A stretch of DNA of 17,942 nucleotides, taken from positions 1 to 17,942 of the forward strand of contig WTCN01000100.1 of the NCBI GenBank assembly GCA_013138555.1, given 5' to 3'. This stretch comes from Methyloprofundus sp. Its GTDB lineage: Bacteria > Pseudomonadota > Gammaproteobacteria > Methylococcales > Methylomonadaceae. Shown here piece by piece: positions 1-6,955 of the stretch. How positions within the stretch are numbered: the stretch's first letter is position 1; each line of letters begins with the position of its first letter. The notes under the pieces are model-generated. The model searched no databases, was not told the DNA's origin, and worked only from the letters and a program-made list of their open reading frames with translations. The position numbers and the translations under genes are program-made.

Positions 1-1802
1 AATGAATTAATCGACACATAGCGCGCTAAAAACTGCTCCATCACAGCTCCTAATAAAAATACTCCACTGCCTTCAAATGCAGCCTCTTCAAAGTTCAGTG
101 TTATTTCCAGCCCCCGGCCAAATACGATAGGCCCATGAGAGTTGATACGTCTAACTATTGATTTCGACTCAACTGATAACAGGCCTTGAATTTGTTTAGC
201 AATGGAAGCACCACTATATTCACTATAAAGCTTTAACAAACTCCTTAATGCAGCAGCCCCCTCTTTCTCATTGCTATCGACTAAGGTCAAATAATTTAAT
301 GATAAATGACTAATTAAATGCCAGGCAGTCCCAGGGTTAACGTTCGAAGGTCTTGGTCGAGTCGGCCCTGCAATACTGCGAATACTTAAAACGGGCGCAC
401 CTTTTTGCATGGAAAAGTCACTTTTCCCACCTCCTACGGGCATTTGTAAAGGTAAGTCACGGTTACTGCACAATGTTTTGATACTGAGTTGCCTGAGGTT
501 TCGGCTATAAGGCGCATCATTAGCATCGACCAATGAAATAAATACTTCATTGCCAATATAGCTAGAACGCGGGCCTTGCCTTTTTTGCTTGGAAGAGAGC
601 AAGCGCTGCTGACGATTCAAGGCGTAATAAGCCATTTGAGAAGCATACTCTCTACTATCATTAAAATGATAAAAAGGTAAAAATGGCTGCTCCTCATTGT
701 TATTCTCATCATGATGAATACCCGTTACTTCTGTAACCTGGCAGACTTCATAGTCCATCGGCCTAGATCGATCAGGAACCAGATGAAATTCAGATAATTT
801 TTGATCGACATTAATTCGATCAATGCGTTTAGGAAACAAATTGATTGCCGGTGCACAAAACAAAGCAAACTGAGCAATATCTATTGCATTAATAAGCTTT
901 GCATTACTACGGTTCAGCATAATAATAATATCTAGCTCATCGGAATCACAGTGCTTAATAGCCTGTTGCAAGCCCGTCAACTCTGCAAACATAAAACGCT
1001 CAGGAAAAGCAAAGTACTCCTGTAATAAGCGATAACCTTGAAAAGAGCGCGGCGAATAAGTTAACAAGGCTTGCTCATCATCAAAACCATAGCGCCTAAC
1101 CGGATTGTCTTTAATAATATGCTGCCATGCCACCGGTTTGTCTGTTGCCTGTACACAAACAGCAAATGCATTGCCTATTATCTGCTCATATAAGTGCATC
1201 GGCAATTCACCTATTCCCCGAAAATAAATGGGGAGCGTCTCTAGGCTTAGTTCATTAAATTTTAATCCAGCAGTGGTTTTCAGGCGTAAACGAATCCCCG
1301 CTTTCAAGTCAGAAAAACTAGGTACGCCCAGATTAGCCACTGCGCCTAGGCTAGGTAAATACTCGGCTGCTATTATTTCCAGTGGCCATAACTTAACGCT
1401 ATGTGCCGTTCTATACTCACATGCCGTTTGTGCACCCTTACTCATTTGACTACGCAAAGAGGTATTTCGCTTTATCTGAAACCCTTCTGCTAAAGAGCCT
1501 TCTGCTAAATCGGCTTGAAACTGCACCACGGTCATGGAGGGAACGGGTTCGTTATAATTTGGATAAATCATATCCAGCAGATGCTGGGTAAAGCGCGGAA
1601 ACTCAGCATCTACTTTGAGTTGCACTCGAGCGGCTAAAAAAGCAAAGCCTTCAAGCAAGCGCTCAACATACGGGTCAGCACACTCGAACCCATCCATCCC
1701 TAGACGCGCTGCAATTTTAGGAAATTCATTAGCAAATTCCCCGCCCATTTCTCGCAAATGGTGTAACTCAGTGTTGTAATAACTTAGTAATCGTGGATCC
1801 AT
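1..1802 (-). CDS. tssF: TssF, T6SS baseplate protein (partial, C-terminus beyond left edge)
   Basis: TssF (VasA/ImpG family) is a cytoplasmic baseplate component that forms the wedge with TssG and TssE beneath the TssJLM complex. I translated the minus strand from the ATG at 1802-1800 and found 600 codons open without a stop to the window edge. The N-terminus begins MDPRLLSYYNTELHHLREMG and continues with the family features E-F-A-N-E-F-P-K-I-A-A-R-L and D-P-Y-V-E-R-L-L-E-G-F-A-F-L. The last visible part contains G-S-G-V-F-L-L-G-A-V and ends Y-V-S-I-N-S, which normally lies a few dozen residues before the TssF C-terminus, so only a short tail is missing. The start lies 2 nt after the tssE stop, implying translational coupling. 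tssG would be expected next, outside the window. Confidence 0.96.
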   Translation of the reverse strand, partial: MDPRLLSYYNTELHHLREMGGEFANEFPKIAARLGMDGFECADPYVERLLEGFAFLAARVQLKVDAEFPRFTQHLLDMIYPNYNEPVPSMTVVQFQADLAEGSLAEGFQIKRNTSLRSQMSKGAQTACEYRTAHSVKLWPLEIIAAEYLPSLGAVANLGVPSFSDLKAGIRLRLKTTAGLKFNELSLETLPIYFRGIGELPMHLYEQIIGNAFAVCVQATDKPVAWQHIIKDNPVRRYGFDDEQALLTYSPRSFQGYRLLQEYFAFPERFMFAELTGLQQAIKHCDSDELDIIIMLNRSNAKLINAIDIAQFALFCAPAINLFPKRIDRINVDQKLSEFHLVPDRSRPMDYEVCQVTEVTGIHHDENNNEEQPFLPFYHFNDSREYASQMAYYALNRQQRLLSSKQKRQGPRSSYIGNEVFISLVDANDAPYSRNLRQLSIKTLCSNRDLPLQMPVGGGKSDFSMQKGAPVLSIRSIAGPTRPRPSNVNPGTAWHLISHLSLNYLTLVDSNEKEGAAALRSLLKLYSEYSGASIAKQIQGLLSVESKSIVRRINSHGPIVFGRGLEITLNFEEAAFEGSGVFLLGAVMEQFLARYVSINS

Positions 1803-1804
1803 GC

Positions 1805-2305
1805 TTAGCCCCCCATATCGCGCAGATTTACATCACCCGTTATTTTATTAATTTCTGTGCGTAAATAGAGGTGTAAGGGCAATGGTTGCGCCCATAAATT
1901 GGCTTCTATATCAAAACTTATGGCCTGATGGTCCATGTTATCAGATGAAAAAATTTGCACATTTAAAGTGTTATGTAAGAGACGTGGTTCAAAAGTGTCG
2001 ATTGCTTGCTTTAGCTCCTTTTCAATCTCAGATAAATTAACACCCGCAACTGCCCGACCTGCTAAATCTTTAATACCATAATTTAACACTGATTTAGCGA
2101 CTTCGGGATAATCAGTCAAATCAGCCACTGTCTCAAATGAGTCTGTATTTAATAGCCAGGATATATCCCGCAGAACTGATTTCCTGAGTTTGTGCATAGA
2201 CATCACTCGCTTTTCTCTAGCCTCTTGTTGCAGATGAGGCTCATCATCAGTCAATCTATCCAATAACGATGGCTGTAGACGTTCTTTCTGGGTTAATTCT
2301 GCCAT
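1805..2305 (-). CDS. tssE: TssE, gp25-like baseplate wedge protein
   Basis: TssE is the T6SS homologue of phage T4 gp25, a baseplate subunit that helps start sheath polymerisation. The 166-residue product has the expected size. It starts MAELTQKERLQPSLLDRLTD, typical of TssE, and has the gp25-like core from about residue 35 (R-K-S-V-L-R-D-I-S-W-L-L-N-T) through the D-Y-P-E-V-A-K-S-V-L-N-Y-G segment, the E-P-R-L-L segment near residue 107 and the C-terminal L-Y-L-R-T-E-I. The EPR motif contributes to the gp25 core fold. It starts 10 nt after the tagJ stop and ends 2 nt before tssF. The ribosome binding site (GCGAG upstream) is weak, so it probably depends on coupling with tagJ. Confidence 0.95.
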   Translation of the reverse strand: MAELTQKERLQPSLLDRLTDDEPHLQQEAREKRVMSMHKLRKSVLRDISWLLNTDSFETVADLTDYPEVAKSVLNYGIKDLAGRAVAGVNLSEIEKELKQAIDTFEPRLLHNTLNVQIFSSDNMDHQAISFDIEANLWAQPLPLHLYLRTEINKITGDVNLRDMGG

Positions 2306-2315
2306 AAATTCTCGC

Positions 2316-3116
2316 TTATTTTGTACCTGGGGTAAATTTTATTTCCCGGATATCAAATAACGGATAGTCATCTTTATCCGTTGTCAACATCCTTTGCCCA
2401 AGCCCTGTATAAGAGTTCTCCGAGATTTCTTGCCATTCAGTTTTACGGGCTAACTGAATCAATGCATCAGGGGAGTCCTCAGAATATGGATAACGACTGG
2501 GAATAAACCCCACTGTCTCCCCTTTATTAGCCCAGACAAAATGAGCAGGCATCCAAACCAAATCACGTAAATCAGCAGGCTCTTCAATATGTATTTCACT
2601 AATATAGCTAAAGGGAATCCAATAGTAACGACCATTAACAATGGCTTCTAGTACAGGACCCAAGCGAGTATCTGCATCCGCTATCCACTCAAATGAGCTA
2701 CCATTGATTATTCCATTCGTTATGGGTGCCGAATCAAACGCTTGGTCGCGCAAACGAGTCGATTCTGCAAATAGGTTTTCAGCATTTAGCTTGACTGACT
2801 CCTGCAATAAAGCAATCCAGGGTTCAGGTTCACCAAAGACTAAAGGTGATTTATCGCCATTAAAAACGGCTTTACGTAACATTTCACAGTTGATGACTTC
2901 TCTATAAGTCTGAACCATTGCAAGGTTTGCTGCTGCAAGTTCTCCTGCCACATTTAATTGAACTAATGCGCGTTCCCACTGCCCTAATACTGCGAGTAAC
3001 TGAAATAACAAAGTTCTAAGCTTTGCGTCTGCGGGGGATTTTTTAACCTGCCCTTGCAATTGACTCAAAGCATCAACAGGATTAGCCATCTGCAGAAGTT
3101 GCTCAATAGAGTGCAT
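2316..3116 (-). CDS. tagJ: TagJ / ImpE (HsiE-type) sheath accessory protein
   Basis: TagJ (ImpE, HsiE1 in P. aeruginosa) is a cytoplasmic accessory protein. In P. aeruginosa it binds the TssB N-terminus and the ClpV ATPase and is thought to help recruit ClpV to contracted sheaths. This 266-residue product has a helical, tetratricopeptide-like N-terminal half (residues 1-100; D-A-L-S-Q-L-Q-G-Q-V-K and L-F-Q-L-L-A-V-L-G-Q-W-E-R-A-L are typical ImpE) and the conserved C-terminal domain with D-A-D-T-R-L-G-P-V-L-E-A-I-V-N-G-R-Y-Y-W-I-P. I prefer the ATG at 3116 to the in-frame GTG at 3119, because AGGAG at 3127-3123 is 6 nt from the ATG and only 3 nt from the GTG. A terminator-like hairpin sits just upstream, after hcp. 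The gene marks the TagJ class of T6SS. Confidence 0.94.
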   Translation of the reverse strand: MHSIEQLLQMANPVDALSQLQGQVKKSPADAKLRTLLFQLLAVLGQWERALVQLNVAGELAAANLAMVQTYREVINCEMLRKAVFNGDKSPLVFGEPEPWIALLQESVKLNAENLFAESTRLRDQAFDSAPITNGIINGSSFEWIADADTRLGPVLEAIVNGRYYWIPFSYISEIHIEEPADLRDLVWMPAHFVWANKGETVGFIPSRYPYSEDSPDALIQLARKTEWQEISENSYTGLGQRMLTTDKDDYPLFDIREIKFTPGTK

Positions 3117-3134
3117 CACTATCTCCTAAAAATG

Positions 3135-3175
3135 AAAAAATAGTGTGTGATAAAATTTTACAATTACCACACACT
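3135..3175 (-). terminator. Rho-independent terminator-like hairpin after hcp
   Basis: On the minus strand AGTGTGTG (3175-3168) pairs perfectly with CACACACT (3149-3142) around an 18-nt AT-rich loop, followed by A and six T (3140-3135). It lies 12 nt past the hcp stop and about 20 nt before the tagJ start. It could terminate or attenuate transcription, lowering tagJ-tssE-tssF relative to hcp, or protect the hcp mRNA 3' end. Stem and U-tract are seen; function is inferred. Confidence 0.65.
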
Positions 3176-3186
3176 GATTCTGACTC

Positions 3187-3672
3187 TTATTCTTCTTTAT
3201 TTCCTTCAATATTAAATTTACTTTCTTTTACACCACCATCTTTACCACCTTTATCATTTTGTTTTTGATAACCTAATTTATATTTGGCAAAATTTAAGGT
3301 GAGATTTTCCGTCAATTGATCTTCACCACCACTTCCGCCAGTACTGTATGAGGTCACCATAATTTTTTCCATCTCAATGATAAGGTAGTCTACTGGGGTA
3401 TCGCCCGCTTTACGTACAATTAACTTGCCTTTGGCAATATGCGTTCCTTTAGCAACATGACTCAACAACGCATTTGTTGACGAATCAATATACTTGGTAA
3501 CAGAGATATCCTGGAAATTTGCTTTACCACTACCGCCACCACCACCAGAATGAAAAGTTCCGCTTTGTGATGCTCCCCAGCTCCAGGCTAATACATCAAT
3601 TTTATCTGTATAAGCAGCATCCTTTGATTCACCATCTATTCCGTCTAATTCTAAAAACATATCTACAGCCAT
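3187..3672 (-). CDS. hcp: Hcp (TssD), T6SS tube protein
   Basis: Hcp forms stacked hexameric rings making the inner tube that is expelled with the spike, and is also a carrier for small effectors. The 161-residue product starts MAVDMFLELDGIDGESKD, as in P. aeruginosa Hcp1, followed by I-D-V-L-A-W-S-W-G-A-S-Q-S-G, a glycine-rich loop (about residues 43-48), T-K-Y-I-D-S-S-T, the G-G-S-G-G-E-D-Q-L-T-E-N loop and L-N-F-A-K-Y. No signal peptide is present, as usual for Hcp. The ribosome binding site is strong (GTGAGGAGAG, 6-9 nt before ATG), fitting the high amount of Hcp needed. Hairpins lie on both sides, suggesting that hcp mRNA level or stability is set separately from the rest of the operon. 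The C-terminal tail (after residue 140, Lys/Gly/Glu-rich) differs from Hcp1. Confidence 0.97.
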   Translation of the reverse strand: MAVDMFLELDGIDGESKDAAYTDKIDVLAWSWGASQSGTFHSGGGGGSGKANFQDISVTKYIDSSTNALLSHVAKGTHIAKGKLIVRKAGDTPVDYLIIEMEKIMVTSYSTGGSGGEDQLTENLTLNFAKYKLGYQKQNDKGGKDGGVKESKFNIEGNKEE

Positions 3673-3695
3673 GACACTCTCCTCACTTTTATTTC

Positions 3696-3727
3696 AAAAA
3701 GGCTTACATTCAATGAATGTAAAAGCC
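3696..3727 (-). terminator. Terminator/attenuator-like hairpin just upstream of hcp
   Basis: On the minus strand GGC(TT)TTACATTC - ATT - GAATGTAAGCC forms an 8-bp stem plus 3 GC pairs with a 2-nt bulge and a 3-nt loop, followed directly by five T (3700-3696). It stands about 23 nt before the hcp start codon and just before its ribosome binding site. It could attenuate read-through from tssC, or be the 5' stabilising end of a processed hcp mRNA. No termination data are available, so which applies is inference. Confidence 0.55.
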
Positions 3728-3736
3728 ACTGATACA

Positions 3737-3770
3737 CTCCGTTTCTCTACAAATATAGACAGAAACGGAG
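3737..3770 (-). other. Perfect 10-bp inverted repeat between tssC and hcp
   Basis: CTCCGTTTCT (minus strand 3770-3761) pairs exactly with AGAAACGGAG (3746-3737) around a 14-nt loop. It lies 16 nt past the tssC stop. No U-tract follows, so it is not a classic terminator by itself; a mRNA-stabilising or processing stem-loop, or a protein-binding dyad, are both possible. It forms a tandem with the hairpin at 3696-3727. Confidence 0.6.
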
Positions 3771-3786
3771 CCATATTTAATCAAAA

Positions 3787-5280
3787 TTAACCTGCTTTTT
3801 GAGAAGGCAACTTTGACACAAGTCTTAACGAAACGGTTAAACCCTCTAATTGATAATGGGGTCTAAGAAAAAATTTGGAACTATAGTAGCCAGGGTTTCC
3901 CTCTACCTCTTCTACAACCACCTCTGCTGCTGCTAATGGTTTCATTGCTTTGGTAGATTCACTCGAATGCGTAGGGTCACCATCGACATAATTTAAAATC
4001 CAATCATTAAGCCACCGCTCCATATCATCCTTTTCCTTAAAAGAGCCAATTTTATCACGCACAATACACTTTAAATAATGTGCAAAACGGCACGTGGCAA
4101 ACATATAAGGTAGGCGTGCAGCAAGATTAGCATTTGCCGTTGCATCCGGGTCATCATATTCCGCAGGCTTATTCAATGATTGAGCGCCTATAAATGCTGC
4201 AAAATCTGAGTTCTTTTTATGTAATAGGGGCATAAACCCCGCTTTAGCCAGCTCAGCTTCACGACGGTCAGTAATCGCAATTTCGGTGGGACACTTCATA
4301 TCTACCCCGCCATCATCGGTTGGAAAGGTATGTACAGGCAAGCCTTCTACTGCCCCACCTGATTCTATACCTCTAATACGCGAACACCAACCATACAGTT
4401 TGAAAGACCGATTTATATTGGTTGCCATGGCATAAGCCGCATTTGCCCAGGTATAGTTAGCACTGTTTGCCGCTTCTGTATCTTCTTCAAAATCGAACTC
4501 ATCCACTGGATCTGTCGCGGCACCATAAGGCAGGCGCGATAGAAAGCGAGGCATCGCCAAACCTAAATATTTTGAATCATCCGACTCTCTTAATGAACGC
4601 CAGGATGCGTACTCGGGTGTCAAGAAAATTTTAGTTAGATCTCGTGGATTAGACAGCTCACTCCATGAGTCCATTTGCAGTGTAGTAGGAGATAAGCCAG
4701 TTATAAATGGCGCATGCGATGCGGCTGAGATTTTTGATATTTGAGTTAATAACTCAACATCTTGTGGTGAATGATCAAAATGATAGTCTCCCACTAAGCA
4801 ACCAAAAGGTTCACCACCGAAAGAGCCATACTCTTCTTCATATAATTTTTTAAATAAAGGACTTTGATCCCAGGCAGTCCCTTTAAATTTTTTCAGTGAC
4901 TTACCGATTTCTTTTTTGGAGACATTCATCACCCTGATTTTAAGCATTTCATCAGTTTCGGTGTTGTTTACCAAATGATGTAAACCTCGCCATGCACCTT
5001 CAAGCTTCTGAAAATCTGCGTGATGCATGACCAGATTCACCTGCTCACTTAGTTTTTCATCAATTTTAGCAATAATCGCCTGAATCGAATTTAATGCATC
5101 ATCTGAAACAATGGTGGTATCTTTTAATACAAACTCTGCAAGGGTCGAGACAGCATTTTCTATATTTTCTTCGGCCCTTTTAGTTTGAGGTTTAAATTCC
5201 TTATTCAGTAATGAGGCAAAATCAGTCCCTTCGGCTACCTGCTCCTCTACCTGCGCTTCTGCATTTTCTAACTCTGCCAT
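3787..5280 (-). CDS. tssC: TssC, large contractile sheath subunit
   Basis: TssC (VipB/HsiC) forms with TssB the contractile sheath around the Hcp tube; contraction drives injection and ClpV then disassembles the sheath. The 497-residue product matches the family length and closely follows HsiC1: an acidic N-terminal segment (residues 1-35), then S-I-Q-A-I-I-A-K-I-D and Q-V-N-L-V-M-H-H, the signature F-Q-K-L-E-G-A-W-R-G-L-H (about 89-100), F-K-G-T-A-W-D-Q-S-P-L-F-K-K-L-Y-E-E-E-Y-G, the R-L-P-Y-G segment followed by D-F-E-E near 252-270, and the C-terminal F-L-R-P-H-Y-Q-L-E-G-L. The start follows the tssB stop by 2 nt, and AGGAG inside the end of tssB serves as its ribosome binding site, so the two sheath subunits are translationally coupled. 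A further, partial TssC-like gene lies at 17742-17942. Confidence 0.98.
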   Translation of the reverse strand: MAELENAEAQVEEQVAEGTDFASLLNKEFKPQTKRAEENIENAVSTLAEFVLKDTTIVSDDALNSIQAIIAKIDEKLSEQVNLVMHHADFQKLEGAWRGLHHLVNNTETDEMLKIRVMNVSKKEIGKSLKKFKGTAWDQSPLFKKLYEEEYGSFGGEPFGCLVGDYHFDHSPQDVELLTQISKISAASHAPFITGLSPTTLQMDSWSELSNPRDLTKIFLTPEYASWRSLRESDDSKYLGLAMPRFLSRLPYGAATDPVDEFDFEEDTEAANSANYTWANAAYAMATNINRSFKLYGWCSRIRGIESGGAVEGLPVHTFPTDDGGVDMKCPTEIAITDRREAELAKAGFMPLLHKKNSDFAAFIGAQSLNKPAEYDDPDATANANLAARLPYMFATCRFAHYLKCIVRDKIGSFKEKDDMERWLNDWILNYVDGDPTHSSESTKAMKPLAAAEVVVEEVEGNPGYYSSKFFLRPHYQLEGLTVSLRLVSKLPSQKAG

Positions 5281-5282
5281 TA

Positions 5283-5825
5283 TTATTCTCCTGTATCCGT
5301 TGCATCAGACGCATCTGCTTCTGGTGCTTCATCCTGTGGCTTTGGAGAAGATGCCAGAGATTGTAATAATGCAGGGTCACTAATTGCTTTAGCAATCAGT
5401 TCTTCCGCCCCTGTTTTACCGTCCATATAGGTCATTAAATTAGATAGCTGTGTTCTGGCCTCTAATAGTTGTTTTAGGCCATCCACTTTACTCGCAACGG
5501 CAGCAGGGGAAAAGTCGTCCATACTATCAAAGGTTATATCGACACTTAAATTGCCTTCCCCTGTAATCGTATTAGGTACATTAAATGCTGTTCTGGGTTT
5601 CATTGACTTCAGGCGCTCATCGAAATTATCCACATCAATTTCGAGCATTTTTCGTTCGCCTATCGGCTCCAGAGCTTCAGCTGGCTTCCCTGATAAGTCA
5701 GCCATTACCCCCATGACAAAAGGTAACTGAACTTTCTTCTCTGCTCCATATAGCTCAACATCGTATTCGATTTGAACCCTGGGAGCACGGTTTCGTGCAA
5801 TAAACTTCTGACTACTTTCAGCCAT
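5283..5825 (-). CDS. tssB: TssB, small contractile sheath subunit
   Basis: TssB (VipA/HsiB) pairs with TssC to make the sheath protomer. The 180-residue product starts MAESSQKFIARNRAPRVQIE, then continues Y-D-V-E-L-Y-G-A-E-K-K-V-Q-L-P-F-V-M-G-V-M-A-D-L-S-G, nearly the same as HsiB1. The N-terminal segment is the part bound by TagJ/HsiE1 in the P. aeruginosa crystal structure, which fits tagJ being in this operon. The conserved core includes M-K-P-R-T-A-F-N-V-P-N, M-D-D-F-S-P and L-T-Y-M-D-G-K-T-G-A-E-E-L-I. The last 20 residues are an acidic Ala/Asp/Glu tail a little longer than in HsiB1 as I recall it. AGAGGAAA precedes the ATG at good spacing. A 44-nt gap separates it from tssA. Confidence 0.98.
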   Translation of the reverse strand: MAESSQKFIARNRAPRVQIEYDVELYGAEKKVQLPFVMGVMADLSGKPAEALEPIGERKMLEIDVDNFDERLKSMKPRTAFNVPNTITGEGNLSVDITFDSMDDFSPAAVASKVDGLKQLLEARTQLSNLMTYMDGKTGAEELIAKAISDPALLQSLASSPKPQDEAPEADASDATDTGE

Positions 5826-5869
5826 GCTATTTTCCTCTTTAGGTTAGTTATTTTATTGATCAAAAACTA

Positions 5870-6928
5870 TTATTCATCTGATGAACCCCGCAAAAATTCG
5901 ACTTGTTCAACACCGTTTGGTGCCATATCCTGCAAAACCTCCATAAAATCTTTTCCTACCAAGCGACTCACCCTTTCTAACAATAAGGGTATTGGGCTAG
6001 AGGGTTCATTCTTTTTATAATGTTCTGAGATTAAAGTCAAGGCTTTAATAACATCCTGATCACTATTTATGCCTGGCAGAGCTGACGTTTTAGTCGCTTT
6101 AACAGCGGTTGATTGTTCCATATTTGAGTCTCCCAAAGCACTATCATCATTACTCTCTTGAGCCGATTCATTTAAACCTCTTATTTCAATCTGTTCAGCC
6201 AGGACTTTATTAATGTCTGTTAAATATTTTCTTAATTCAGAAAAGCTGGGTGCATTACTCACACCCACTTGTTCAGTAATAAAAGACTCCATTTGATTTA
6301 GGTCTTTTAAGCCTTCTTCTGCCGCATTCGCAGTCGCCTGAAGAGCCTCTGCCGGACACTCCTGAAATGCGCCATCAATGATGGCTAATTGTGGTAACTC
6401 TGCATCCGCTTCTGATGCAGACAGACTGACACTGCCATTAGCAATCTGAATATCTCTTAAACTGAAACGCCCTAATGCCTGAGACTCAACTAGCGGTAAT
6501 TTTTGCAATGGTTTTAAAAAAGAATCAAAATCACCCAGAGTCATTAAAATATTAATACGCTCTGTCGGATCATTATCATCGTCTGGGTCCAATTGAGGAT
6601 GAATATTTTCCCAGTGCTTTTCGGTGACACTTTTTAACAAGCTCAAACCATCCGCTAAGCCCAGAATTCCCTGCATTTCAGTCAGTGCTCTCAGGTAATT
6701 GACAAATATTCGTAAATCACGCGTTCGCGTCAATAATTTTTCGGCTTGTTTTTTAATTTCACGCCAATTAGGTGGCTCTGCTTCAATAACCGAGTTGCCC
6801 ATCGCCTGCTCTTCTTTTCCTTGAACTTCGCTTATAAAGGCAATAAACTCAGGATCGTATTCAAGGTCATCACCGCAAACATTATCAGGCTCTATTTCTG
6901 TTAAATAAACTTCAAGATCAATTGCCAT
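5870..6928 (-). CDS. tssA: TssA, tail assembly/cap protein (ImpA_N family, short TssA1-like)
   Basis: TssA starts and co-ordinates tube and sheath polymerisation from the baseplate. The product (about 352 residues) is the short TssA1 type. The ImpA_N domain fills residues 1-165, with C-G-D-D-L-E-Y-D-P-E-F near residue 18, the P-N-W-R-E segment near 51 and T-R-D-L-R-I-F-V-N-Y-L. A variable, Ser/Asp-rich linker follows (about 165-290), then the conserved C-terminal block S-S-P-I-P-L-L-L-E-R-V-S-R-L-V-G-K-D-F-M-E near 316. In TssA1-type proteins this C-terminal part forms a gp6-like ring. I chose the ATG at 6928 over an upstream in-frame GTG (6934), because AAAGGAG at 6944-6938 is 9 nt from the ATG and only 3 nt from the GTG. 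It starts 27 nt after the tagF-pppA stop. Confidence 0.94.
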   Translation of the reverse strand: MAIDLEVYLTEIEPDNVCGDDLEYDPEFIAFISEVQGKEEQAMGNSVIEAEPPNWREIKKQAEKLLTRTRDLRIFVNYLRALTEMQGILGLADGLSLLKSVTEKHWENIHPQLDPDDDNDPTERINILMTLGDFDSFLKPLQKLPLVESQALGRFSLRDIQIANGSVSLSASEADAELPQLAIIDGAFQECPAEALQATANAAEEGLKDLNQMESFITEQVGVSNAPSFSELRKYLTDINKVLAEQIEIRGLNESAQESNDDSALGDSNMEQSTAVKATKTSALPGINSDQDVIKALTLISEHYKKNEPSSPIPLLLERVSRLVGKDFMEVLQDMAPNGVEQVEFLRGSSDE

Positions 6929-6955
6929 CGTCACTCACTCCTTTGTCCCAAAACA

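Noticed and set aside
2641..2907. Plus-strand open frame of 88 codons inside tagJ
   Set aside because: Antisense shadow of tagJ with no ribosome binding site or family resemblance.
3530..3550. GGT/GGC repeat in hcp
   Set aside because: It encodes a poly-Gly loop also present in P. aeruginosa Hcp1, so it is a protein feature and not a variable microsatellite.
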